The translations under genes and the position numbers were made by a program. From NCBI GenBank assembly GCA_002421685.1, contig DISB01000020.1, positions 110,448-174,447 of the forward strand: a DNA stretch of 64,000 nucleotides, read 5' to 3'. Below the pieces are notes generated by a model. The model had not been told where the DNA came from. It saw nothing but the letters and a program-made list of their open reading frames with translations, and ran no database searches. The first letter of the stretch is position 1. Every line of letters begins with the position of its first letter. Origin of the DNA: Bacteroidetes bacterium UBA6221 (GTDB lineage Bacteria > Bacteroidota > Bacteroidia > Chitinophagales > Chitinophagaceae). This document shows, piece after piece, positions 27,098 to 35,231 of this stretch.

Positions 27098-28270
27098 CTA
27101 TTTGTCCGGGGCAGCTTTATCGAAGTTGCGCAACGGTAGTTGCTGGACATTTCCTTTACTGCCGCCGCTGCCTGAATTAGGGAATTTCATGGTCCTGGCA
27201 AGGCGGGCTTTACGCATGTAATACAGTATGCCAAACAAACTAAGCGATATGGCCAATATACAGAAGATGGCAAAGTTGGGGTCAAAATCCTGTGTAACCA
27301 GTGAAACCGTGATAATGAGAATGTTCGCAATAACCAGTATACTTACTGTCTGGCTGTGCGTAAAACCCATATCCAGCAGGTAATGATGCAGGTGGGTACG
27401 GTCGGCCTTGAAGGGGGATACGCCTTTCATAAGCCGGGTGGTGAAGACCCTGAATGTATCGAATACGGGAACAAACAGGAATGACAAGCCTATTACCAGG
27501 GTGCCGGCCTGAGAATGGATGAACTCGGCATAAGGCTTATTAGGGTTAAAAGAATTGACCGACATAATGCAGAGAAGGGATATAATAAAACCTATCAGCA
27601 AGGAGCCGGTATCGCCCATAAATATTTTGGCCGGCGAAACATTATACCTCAGAAAGCCCACGATGCCTCCTAAAAGGCAGAAAGACAGGCATGCAGCGCC
27701 CGGATGCCCGAAGCCCGCAAGGGTGATGCCCAGCATGAGTGTAGACAGCACCGCGATGGAGCCGGCCAGGCCATCAATGCCGTCTATCAGGTTGTAAGCG
27801 TTGGTCACGAAAATCACTCCTACAATGCTGAATACGACGCTCCACCAATAGGGAAGTTCGTTGTACACGCCAAATATACCATGCAGTGAAGTAAGACGTA
27901 TATCGGCAAGACATACGACAATGAATGCCGCGATGAACTGTGTAAAAAACTTTTTGGGCGGGCTCAGCGATATCAGGTCATCGGCTATACCTACCAGGAA
28001 CAGCAGCAGGGACGCTGCAATTATGTAGTTCCATTTCTCGAACGCCTGGGGAGATATAAACAGCGACGCCGTGGTAATAAAGCCGAAGAATATACCTATG
28101 CCCCCCAGGTTAGGTATCACCCTGAGGTGAACCTTCCTGTCATTGTCGGGTGTATCATACAGGCGCTTTTGGGTAGCTACCATTATTATCTGCGGTATGG
28201 AGATAATACTGATGATCAGCGCGCTGACAAAACAAAGAAAGTATAGTAAATGCGATGGTAGTTGAATCAT
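27098..28270 (-). CDS. Polyprenyl-phosphate N-acetylhexosamine-1-phosphate transferase (WecA/TagO/MraY family)
   Basis: 390 aa, with about ten membrane helices. Catalytic and Mg motifs of the family are present: DDLISLSP near 96-103, NAYNLIDGIDGLAGS near 157-171, FMGDTGSLLIGF near 216-227, and the HxH-type cytoplasmic loop RTHLHHYLLDMG near 291-302. It transfers a sugar 1-phosphate to undecaprenyl phosphate, the first step of many surface glycans. A basic tail (KARLARTMKF, QQLPLRNFDKAAPDK) follows the last helix. The WecB-like gene lies upstream on the same strand, so a surface polysaccharide role is likely. Confidence 0.9.
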   Translation of the reverse strand: MIQLPSHLLYFLCFVSALIISIISIPQIIMVATQKRLYDTPDNDRKVHLRVIPNLGGIGIFFGFITTASLFISPQAFEKWNYIIAASLLLFLVGIADDLISLSPPKKFFTQFIAAFIVVCLADIRLTSLHGIFGVYNELPYWWSVVFSIVGVIFVTNAYNLIDGIDGLAGSIAVLSTLMLGITLAGFGHPGAACLSFCLLGGIVGFLRYNVSPAKIFMGDTGSLLIGFIISLLCIMSVNSFNPNKPYAEFIHSQAGTLVIGLSFLFVPVFDTFRVFTTRLMKGVSPFKADRTHLHHYLLDMGFTHSQTVSILVIANILIITVSLVTQDFDPNFAIFCILAISLSLFGILYYMRKARLARTMKFPNSGSGGSKGNVQQLPLRNFDKAAPDK

Positions 28271-28392
28271 ATCAAAACCTGATATGTCTATATTTTAATA
28301 GGTAAAGTTATAGTAATAATACCGGCATTTATAGCTAACAAGGGTTATTTGCCTGTTAATGCCCCATGTTATTTTCAACCTGGTGTGGATAA

Positions 28393-29484
28393 CTAAATCA
28401 ATTTCTTCAACACGTTGAGTATTCTTGCAGCCGCCTTGCCATCCCACAGGTATGGTATCCGGCCCTTTTTCCATTCCCCGGAAAACAGCTTCTGAAATGC
28501 ATCTTCAATTGCTTCGGGCTGCAGACCGGTTATTTCGTTGTACCCGGTAGTATGAGTATCGGGGCGTGCGACAGTTTTGAATAATGTCATACATGGTGTC
28601 TGCAATACGGTTGTTTCGTCCTGCAGGTTTTCCGTATCAGTAATTACAGCTTTCGCATGATGAGACAGGTAATACAGGGTTGAAATGCCCGGGTTTTCAA
28701 TCACATGGAGGTTACGCGCTTTTAGCCCGATAGCCTTCAGTGTTTTGGCTGATGTGCTGTTGGTAGGCAGGATTATAGGCAGGTTTCGCGATAGCCTTAT
28801 TATATTCAGCAGCAGGGCTTTAAATCTTGCAGTGCTTTTCGCTATGGATGGATGCTCCAGGTTCAGCAAAAAGTATTTCCGGGGTTGCAATTGCAGCCTG
28901 TCCCATATTTCGGGCACGGGCATTATTTCAATTTCTTTGTTCAGGAAGTCGGCAATGGGGTTCCCTACAAAAAAGATAAAGTCGTCGGCCACACCTTCCA
29001 TCCGTAGGTTTTCGCCTGAAGATTGGGCAATCGGGAAATGATAATCGGTAATGGCGTCTATTACTTTCCTGTTCACTTCATCGGCGGCGTTGCGGTTGTT
29101 GCTGCGCATGCCCGAGCCGATGTGTGCGATTTTCAGGCCGGGTATTTTTGCTGCAGCCAGCGTACACGCCATGGCGCCGGTACTGTGGCCAAACAACATT
29201 ACGATATCAGGTTTCGCAGATTTTAATACCTGTTCGTACCGTACCAGGGTTTGGGCTGTTTGAGTTGCGCTGCTATCGTCTTTTACCTCGAGAAATATAT
29301 TTGGACGTGGGATACCGAAAAAAGATAATTCACTGTCGATTGTTCTGAATTCTTCGCTATCACCTGTATAGATAACCCTGTAACCAACATCTCTGCCCTT
29401 GTCCTGTTCTGCCTGCACCGCTTCTAATACGGGCGCGATTATATAAAAATCAAGCTTTGAGCCTGCAACGAAATCAACCAGCAT
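28393..29484 (-). CDS. Divergent UDP-N-acetylglucosamine 2-epimerase-like protein, 363 aa
   Basis: The overall fold matches non-hydrolysing UDP-GlcNAc 2-epimerases (WecB/MnaA): two Rossmann halves, with conserved NPIADFL and AVITDTENLQDETTVLQTPCMTL. Key family positions differ, however. The N-terminal GTRPE loop reads GSKLD (8-12). The GDT position reads GHS (99-101, Asp to His). HVEAGLR reads HIGSGMR (121-127, Glu to Gly), and there is no HRRE motif in the middle, where LNLEHPS is found. Glu 136 in DEVNRK is kept. Either it acts on a different nucleotide sugar or it is not an epimerase. It probably works with the neighbouring WecA-like transferase. Confidence 0.75.
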   Translation of the reverse strand: MLVDFVAGSKLDFYIIAPVLEAVQAEQDKGRDVGYRVIYTGDSEEFRTIDSELSFFGIPRPNIFLEVKDDSSATQTAQTLVRYEQVLKSAKPDIVMLFGHSTGAMACTLAAAKIPGLKIAHIGSGMRSNNRNAADEVNRKVIDAITDYHFPIAQSSGENLRMEGVADDFIFFVGNPIADFLNKEIEIMPVPEIWDRLQLQPRKYFLLNLEHPSIAKSTARFKALLLNIIRLSRNLPIILPTNSTSAKTLKAIGLKARNLHVIENPGISTLYYLSHHAKAVITDTENLQDETTVLQTPCMTLFKTVARPDTHTTGYNEITGLQPEAIEDAFQKLFSGEWKKGRIPYLWDGKAAARILNVLKKLI

Positions 29485-29601
29485 AATGTCTCATTCTCTT
29501 AGCAATTAACGGGATATACCCGCTAATGCCCTCAAATGTAAATATAGCAAAAATGCTTTCCGTATTTAAGTATAGAAGGGTTTATCCACCGATGTTAATA
29601 T

Positions 29602-30531
29602 TTAATTTACAGGCTGTGTTGCGAGTAACTCTTTAGCGAAAGCATACAGGTTGAACCCGGCTTTGCCGATGTTATCGTTTAACTTTTGTTTTATAAATAC
29701 TTTATCAAAGTTCTTCATGCGTTCGGCCTGCAGCAGTTGCCAGCATTTTTCGGTGGCTAATTGCAGCTTATGTTCTTTATGCGCCCCTGCGTGAGTAAAA
29801 AAAGTATCAATGGCCGCAGCCAGCTCGGTTATTCCTTTGCCTTCGGTAGCCACTGTTTTCACTACTGGTATTTCAAATCCCGCTCCCGCTTTCTGATGCA
29901 CCATTATTCTCAGGTTGGCGTAGAGCGCATCGGCGGCGTCGCGGTCTGCCTTGTTCACGGCAAAAATGTCCGCGATTTCCATTATTCCCGCCTTCAGGGT
30001 CTGTACTTCGTCGCCAGCTTCGGGCACAAGTGTTACAATCGTGCAATCGGCCAACCCCGCTACTTCCACCTCGCTTTGTCCCACGCCCACCGTTTCAATA
30101 AGGATAATATCAAAAGGGGCCTGCCGCACCACGTCTGTTATTTCAATGATCTTTGGATTAAGGCCGCCCAATGCACCCCTGCTTGCCAGCGACCTGATGA
30201 ATATATCCGGGTTATTATAAAACTCGTTCATGCGTATGCGGTCGCCCAGTAATGCGCCATAATTAAAAGGCGAGGATGGGTCTACCGCGATCACCGCAAT
30301 TCTCTTCCCTTCATTTACCCAGTGCCGCAACAGGGCATTCACCAGGGTGCTCTTTCCCGCGCCGGGCGGGCCCGTGATGCCGATAACTTTTCCTTTTTCC
30401 CCTTCACCCAGCCCCAGCAACAATTCTTCATAACCCGCCAGCGAATTTTCAACAATGGTAATAGCCCGCGCCAGCGCTTTGTAATCACCGGTTTGTATGT
30501 CTGATAAAAGTTGTCTTATCTTGCCTTGCAC
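29602..30531 (-). CDS. meaB: Methylmalonyl-CoA mutase-associated GTPase MeaB
   Basis: 309 aa, typical length. G1 is GPPGAGKST (near 54-62), DPSSPF (near 84-89) is the switch region of the MeaB/ArgK family, ETVGVGQSEVEV (near 145-156) is G3-like, and NKADRDAAD (near 193-201) is the guanine-specificity loop. MeaB guards B12-dependent methylmalonyl-CoA mutase against inactivation and gates cofactor loading. The start codon is GTG at 30531. The mutase genes are not in this window. Confidence 0.93.
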   Translation of the reverse strand: MQGKIRQLLSDIQTGDYKALARAITIVENSLAGYEELLLGLGEGEKGKVIGITGPPGAGKSTLVNALLRHWVNEGKRIAVIAVDPSSPFNYGALLGDRIRMNEFYNNPDIFIRSLASRGALGGLNPKIIEITDVVRQAPFDIILIETVGVGQSEVEVAGLADCTIVTLVPEAGDEVQTLKAGIMEIADIFAVNKADRDAADALYANLRIMVHQKAGAGFEIPVVKTVATEGKGITELAAAIDTFFTHAGAHKEHKLQLATEKCWQLLQAERMKNFDKVFIKQKLNDNIGKAGFNLYAFAKELLATQPVN

Positions 30532-30571
30532 TAAAATGAATTTACAACCGTTTTAGCTATATATCGTAATC

Positions 30572-31813
30572 GTGGGCAAAAATATATCTCTGAATTATAA
30601 AGCGGAAACAAAAACCAATATAGCTATTGTATGTGCGTTAGGGATGCTGGCGGGTTTCCTGTTTTCCAGGGTTTTACTCTCGGCTGCTACTTTCGCTTTC
30701 GGTATCAATACATTGCTCGGTGTTCATCCACGCGAGTGGCTGAAGAACAAATGGTGGCTGCTGGGCGTTGCCTGGGTGAGTATCTATGTGCTTTCAGTAT
30801 TCTGGAGCGATAACTTGCCCCAGTGGAATGAGCGTGTATCAGTGAAACTCCCGGTATTACTATTGCCACTCGCTTTCGGACTTCTGCCCAAATTCAGCAG
30901 CCGGCAATTGACTGTTTTTACCGTGGGAGGCTGCCTGCTGTTCCTGGCCAGTATATGTTATAGTATATATTTCCTCTTCTCCGATCCCGAATATTACATC
31001 GAGCAATACCGGTTTTCTAAAGTATTGCCCACATTGGCAGGCCATGATTATATACGGTATAGCCTGTCTATAGCATTGTTTATTATCTGGTGCTTCTATA
31101 TACGCAATCAACTCGCGGGAAAAATTGCCCGCTGGTTTGTTACCGTTATGACGATAATCCTTTGTCTCCATATACACATAGTTGCTGTAAAAACCGGGTT
31201 ACTCGTTTTGTATATATTCTTTTTCTGCTGGGCGGTTTACATCGCTTTTAAGCGCAAGCCGTTGGCAGGGATAGCCATCATTGCAATACTTGTTCTTTCA
31301 TGGTTTGGGGCATACAAATATGTACCTACATTTCAGCAAAAGGTAGATTATTTCAGGTATTCGCTGAAGATATTCAGGGCAGGAAATTATGATAGCAACT
31401 ACAGCGATATTGGCAGATTGATATCCTACGATATTGCTTTGAAGCTATTGCCCGATTATCTTCCTGCCGGTACCGGTATAGGCGATCTGCACGATGTAAT
31501 GCGCGAAGGTTATCGCAAATGGTACCCGAATGTGCCTGATTTTCAGCAACTGAAACCGCATAACCAGTTCCTCATAGTTGCGCTGGGCTGTGGTATTCCG
31601 GCCTTGTTGATATTTCTTGCCTGGGTGATATACCCTTTGCGTTGGGTGCGGCGGAACAGGCATGGTTTTTTCGTTTTTACCATCTGGCTGGTCATGCTGG
31701 TGCCGCTGATGGTGGAACCTTTCCTGGAGCTGCAATTCGGAGTGTACGTATATTTGTTCTTTATGTTGTGGATGGTGCACAACGCTAAATCAAATACAGA
31801 AGTGGAGCAATGA
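30572..31813 (+). CDS. O-antigen ligase (WaaL/Wzy-like) family membrane protein, 413 aa
   Basis: About ten membrane helices and a large periplasmic loop between about 260 and 325 (FRYSLKIFRAGNYDSNYSDI, LPAGTGIGDLHDVM, LKPHNQFLIV). The His in KPHNQFL is at the position of the conserved ligase histidine of the family. Members join polysaccharides to lipid A-core, or polymerise O-units. Translation starts at GTG 30572; the next Met would cut into the first helix. The stop overlaps the downstream Lon-domain gene by 4 bp. Confidence 0.85.
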   Translation: MGKNISLNYKAETKTNIAIVCALGMLAGFLFSRVLLSAATFAFGINTLLGVHPREWLKNKWWLLGVAWVSIYVLSVFWSDNLPQWNERVSVKLPVLLLPLAFGLLPKFSSRQLTVFTVGGCLLFLASICYSIYFLFSDPEYYIEQYRFSKVLPTLAGHDYIRYSLSIALFIIWCFYIRNQLAGKIARWFVTVMTIILCLHIHIVAVKTGLLVLYIFFFCWAVYIAFKRKPLAGIAIIAILVLSWFGAYKYVPTFQQKVDYFRYSLKIFRAGNYDSNYSDIGRLISYDIALKLLPDYLPAGTGIGDLHDVMREGYRKWYPNVPDFQQLKPHNQFLIVALGCGIPALLIFLAWVIYPLRWVRRNRHGFFVFTIWLVMLVPLMVEPFLELQFGVYVYLFFMLWMVHNAKSNTEVEQ

Positions 31814-32454
31814 CGAATTTTATACCCATTTTTCCTTTAAATATTATTGTTTATCCTAACGAACCGCTAAACCTGCACATTTTTGAGCCGAGGTACAAGC
31901 AACTCGTAAAGGAGTGCATCGAGACGCCAAAGACCTTTGGCATTCCTGTAGTGCTGGGCAAGAAAGTGCAGGAGTATGGTACGGTCATAGAAATCACGCA
32001 ACTGGTAAAAGAATACCCCGGTGGAGAAATGGATGTGAGGGCGAGGGGTGTCAACATCTTTCGCGTGCTGGAGATCATAAAAGAAATTCCCGACAAATTA
32101 TATTCAGGCGCGATAGTGAACTACCCGAAGAACATCATTGAACCGGACGACTCAAAACTGGGAGACCTGATAATGAGCGAGGTGAAAAGATTGTATGCCT
32201 TGCTGAACGTGGAAGAGAAACTACCCTCGCCGGATGATGGCATACTATCGTACAAAATAGCGCATTATATAGGGCTTACGCTTCAGCAGGAGTTTGAATT
32301 GATGCAGCTACTCACTGAAACACAACGTCTTGAGTACATCAGGAAACACCTGAACACCATGGTACCGATGCTGAAAGGACTGGAAGAGACCAAGGCGAGA
32401 ATAAAAATGAACGGCCATTTCCGCAACCTTTCGCTGGACGACCTGGAATTATAA
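31810..32454 (+). CDS. Lon substrate-binding (LAN) domain protein, 214 aa
   Basis: The protein consists only of the Lon N-terminal substrate-binding domain: IPIFPLNIIVYPNE (residues 5-18), LHIFEPRYKQLV (near 22-33), FGIPVVLG and DVRARGVNIFRVLEI. The ATPase and protease parts of Lon are absent, as in the stand-alone LON-domain family. It may bind unfolded proteins, but its role is unknown. Translationally coupled (4-bp overlap) to the O-antigen ligase-like gene, with coaX 82 bp downstream. Confidence 0.9.
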   Translation: MTNFIPIFPLNIIVYPNEPLNLHIFEPRYKQLVKECIETPKTFGIPVVLGKKVQEYGTVIEITQLVKEYPGGEMDVRARGVNIFRVLEIIKEIPDKLYSGAIVNYPKNIIEPDDSKLGDLIMSEVKRLYALLNVEEKLPSPDDGILSYKIAHYIGLTLQQEFELMQLLTETQRLEYIRKHLNTMVPMLKGLEETKARIKMNGHFRNLSLDDLEL

Positions 32455-32536
32455 TTTCTCATTTTTTCGCCCTTTTGTTCTTTCAATAGTTATCTATTTA
32501 TTATTTTAGGCATCCTAATCAAAAAACTGCTACTCA

Positions 32537-33277
32537 ATGTCTGTAAATCTCTGCATAGACTGGGGCAATACGCTTGTAAAAGCGGGCTTGTTTGAAGCCG
32601 GTAAACTTACCGCCTCTTTTTCATATCCGTCTCACGACGCTCATATACGCCTGGTAGACCTGGTAGAAGAGCACCAGCCGGCCTATGCCATCATATCCAC
32701 TGTTTCGTCCAAATCGTCGGAACTGGAGGGGATGCTGGGAGGAAAAGTGAAGAAACTGGTAGTAATGAACGACAGGACACCGATTCCTGTTATGAATGCT
32801 TATTCGTCTGATACTGTAGGCTCCGACAGGCTGGCTATGGCTGTAGGTGCGCATAGCGAATACCCCGGTAAGAATAACCTGGTGGTATGCCTGGGTACAT
32901 GCATTACATATAATTTCATCCAGAGCAACCGCACTTTCCGCGGGGGGGCAATATCTCCCGGCCTGCATATGCGACTGAAGGCCATGCACGAATTTGCCGA
33001 CAAGCTGCCCGAAGTAGGACTGGACGGCGAGATACTCCTGTTGGGCTACGATACCGAAACCTGTATGCGCAGCGGCGCAGTATACGGCATCATGTCTGAA
33101 GTAGACGGGATGGTGGGAGAGTTCAAAGCTAAATATCCTGATTTTAACGCGGTATTAACGGGTGGGGATATGGCTTACTTTGCGGGCAAACTTAAATGTG
33201 AGATATTTGCAGACCCTGATATCATTCTCAAGGGGTTGAACATAATATTGAAACATAATGTACCACAGGCTGTATAG
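32537..33277 (+). CDS. coaX: Type III pantothenate kinase
   Basis: 246 aa. Phosphorylates pantothenate at the start of coenzyme A synthesis. ASKHA fold motifs: DWGNTLVKAGLF (residues 8-19, phosphate 1), GSDRLAMAVGAH (near 95-106, with catalytic Asp), CLGTCITYNF (near 118-127, phosphate 2) and GGAISPGLHMRLKAM (near 136-150, typical of CoaX). The 3' end overlaps the outer-membrane protein gene by 20 bp, so the genes are in one operon. Confidence 0.96.
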   Translation: MSVNLCIDWGNTLVKAGLFEAGKLTASFSYPSHDAHIRLVDLVEEHQPAYAIISTVSSKSSELEGMLGGKVKKLVVMNDRTPIPVMNAYSSDTVGSDRLAMAVGAHSEYPGKNNLVVCLGTCITYNFIQSNRTFRGGAISPGLHMRLKAMHEFADKLPEVGLDGEILLLGYDTETCMRSGAVYGIMSEVDGMVGEFKAKYPDFNAVLTGGDMAYFAGKLKCEIFADPDIILKGLNIILKHNVPQAV

Positions 33278-34556
33278 GCGTTACCCATTACTCGTTCTTA
33301 TCCTTATTGCTGCCTACCCGGCACTGGCTCAACTGCAAACACAGACATCCAGTGATTTTCAAACCAAATCGAACAAGGAGAACGCGCCTTATTCACGCTT
33401 TGGTATTGGAGAATTCCGGCATGGCATCAACCCATTGCTGAAAAGCATGGGGGGAATTACCAGCGCTTACAATAACCCATTTGCGGTAAATGCCGACAAC
33501 CCGGCTTCTTACGCCTCATTATTGCTTACCACCTACGAGGGCAGCCTGGTGGGCAACAGCCGGACCATACAATCTGGCAACGACAAGTTCAGGACAGGAA
33601 TGGCCACTATTAACCATATGAATATCGGCATACCTGTTGGTAAATATGCAGGCATGAGTTTGGGTTATACACCTGTTACGCATATTTATTACAAACTGAG
33701 TGATACGGCTGTGATACCCGGATACGGCAAGAGCATTCGTACATTTGTCGGCGACGGCTCTCTGAACTACGCATTCCTGGGTTTTGCGGGTAAATACAAG
33801 GGTTTCAGCCTGGGTGCAAACGTTGGTTATATGTTTGGCAGCACGGTATATGCCAGCCTCGTTGAAAGTATAGATACTGTGAACGTCAACGACGCACAGT
33901 TTTCGAAAGTATTGAAAACCGGGGGAATATACTGGAAAGCCGGGGCGCAATATGAAACCAAACTGGGTAAGGGGATGTTCCTGCGCAGCGGGGTAACATT
34001 GGCTATTAACCAAAACCTCAATACGAAACTGGATGAATACTGGATAAGCTATAATTTTTCCGGTGGTGATACTTCGTTTCGCAACCTGGGACGCAAAGGC
34101 AATCTTACAATGCCTATGGCATACAGTGCCGGTATTCACCTGGCCGATAGCAACCAGTGGATGGTGGGAATTGACTTTTCAGGCATGAACTGGAGTAATT
34201 ACAGCGGCCTGGGCCGTACCGACTCGGTAGGAGACATGTCTTACCGACTGGGGATAGGTGGGGAATTCACACCGGACGCCGATGCCCTCCGGAAATATTT
34301 CAACCGTGTTACATACAGGCTGGGCTTCTACTACGGCAAGGATTATGTGTATGTGCGCAACACCCCTGTCAACTATTATGCGGTAACCTTCGGCTTTGGC
34401 CTTCCCTTCAGGCGGTTTAACGACCGCGTAAATACCGCCTTTGAAATAGGGCAGCGCGGCAGCGAGACCAATGGTTTATTCAAGGAGTCATTCTTCCGTT
34501 TTACAGCCGGCATTTCGCTTAACGATAAGTGGTTCATCAAACGCAGGTATGACTAA
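33258..34556 (+). CDS. Outer-membrane beta-barrel protein (OmpP1/FadL-like), 432 aa
   Basis: Signal peptide (about 1-24: YPLLVLILIAAYPALAQ). The mature start APYSRFGIGEFRHGINPLLKSMGG is typical of a Bacteroidota family found before lptC. The rest has alternating aromatic-rich beta strands (GMSLGYTPVTHIYYKL, GFSLGANVGYMFGS, YRLGFYYGKDYVYV). It resembles FadL/OmpP1-type barrels, which move hydrophobic compounds, but no substrate can be inferred. The start overlaps coaX by 20 bp and the stop overlaps lptC by 8 bp. Confidence 0.8.
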   Translation: MYHRLYRRYPLLVLILIAAYPALAQLQTQTSSDFQTKSNKENAPYSRFGIGEFRHGINPLLKSMGGITSAYNNPFAVNADNPASYASLLLTTYEGSLVGNSRTIQSGNDKFRTGMATINHMNIGIPVGKYAGMSLGYTPVTHIYYKLSDTAVIPGYGKSIRTFVGDGSLNYAFLGFAGKYKGFSLGANVGYMFGSTVYASLVESIDTVNVNDAQFSKVLKTGGIYWKAGAQYETKLGKGMFLRSGVTLAINQNLNTKLDEYWISYNFSGGDTSFRNLGRKGNLTMPMAYSAGIHLADSNQWMVGIDFSGMNWSNYSGLGRTDSVGDMSYRLGIGGEFTPDADALRKYFNRVTYRLGFYYGKDYVYVRNTPVNYYAVTFGFGLPFRRFNDRVNTAFEIGQRGSETNGLFKESFFRFTAGISLNDKWFIKRRYD

Positions 34557-35133
34557 ATATGGGTTCATACAGCCGGTGCGAACAAGGTCGGGGTTAGCTA
34601 TTTTGTTGCTTGCCTTGTTTACCAATGCCTGTAAGAACGACCCAAAAGAAATCGACGCCCTCGTCAACAAACAATCAATACAGGAAGATAAGGCAGACGA
34701 GGTAACGATTATTTACAGTGAGCAAGGTAAGTCCCGTATCAGGATGTTTGCCACAGAATTCATCAGGAACGAGATAGCCAAACCCCCTTATGTAGATATG
34801 CGCAAAGGGCTGAAGGTGGAGTTTTTTGACGACAGCATGAAGGTAGAAAGTACGCTCACTGCACAATATGCCCGCTGGTACGAGGGCAAGGGTAATGTGC
34901 TGATAAGGGACAGCGTGGTTGTGGTCAACAAAAAAGGAGAGACTTTAAGAACCGAAGAACTTATCTGGAACCAGAACGTCAAAAAATTCTATACTGAGAA
35001 ATTTGTACGCATCAATACCCCCGACCAGGTGATGTATGGCGACGGCCTGGAAGCTAATGAAGATTTTACCTGGTACCGCATCAAGAACCCTAAAGGCACT
35101 GTACGGGTAAACAAAGAGGAATTGCCGGAATAA
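34549..35133 (+). CDS. lptC: LPS export ABC transporter periplasmic protein LptC
   Basis: 194 aa. An N-terminal hydrophobic segment (SGLAILLLALFTNAC) may act as an anchor or lipoprotein signal; the Cys is placed as in a lipobox but TNAC is not ideal. The OstA/LptC-like beta-jellyroll follows (DDSMKVESTLTAQYARWYEGKGNVLIRDSVVVVNKKGE, in pieces). LptC passes LPS from LptBFG to LptA across the periplasm. I start at ATG 34549 (MTKYGFIQ); longer in-frame starts lie inside the upstream gene. Confidence 0.87.
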   Translation: MTKYGFIQPVRTRSGLAILLLALFTNACKNDPKEIDALVNKQSIQEDKADEVTIIYSEQGKSRIRMFATEFIRNEIAKPPYVDMRKGLKVEFFDDSMKVESTLTAQYARWYEGKGNVLIRDSVVVVNKKGETLRTEELIWNQNVKKFYTEKFVRINTPDQVMYGDGLEANEDFTWYRIKNPKGTVRVNKEELPE

Positions 35134-35183
35134 TCTGCAAAATCCCGCACAATTTCCCCCTTAGGCGCTTTGCCGTTTATTGT

Positions 35184-35191
35184 TAATTTTG
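35184..35191 (+). promoter_or_regulatory. -7 box before the S46 peptidase gene
   Basis: TAATTTTG matches TAnnTTTG, 40 nt upstream of the start codon. No good -33 TTTG is seen at 19-20 nt, so this is tentative. Confidence 0.4.
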
Positions 35192-35231
35192 CACTTCGTT
35201 TTATTAATTACCAAATAAGGTTAATGCAATA

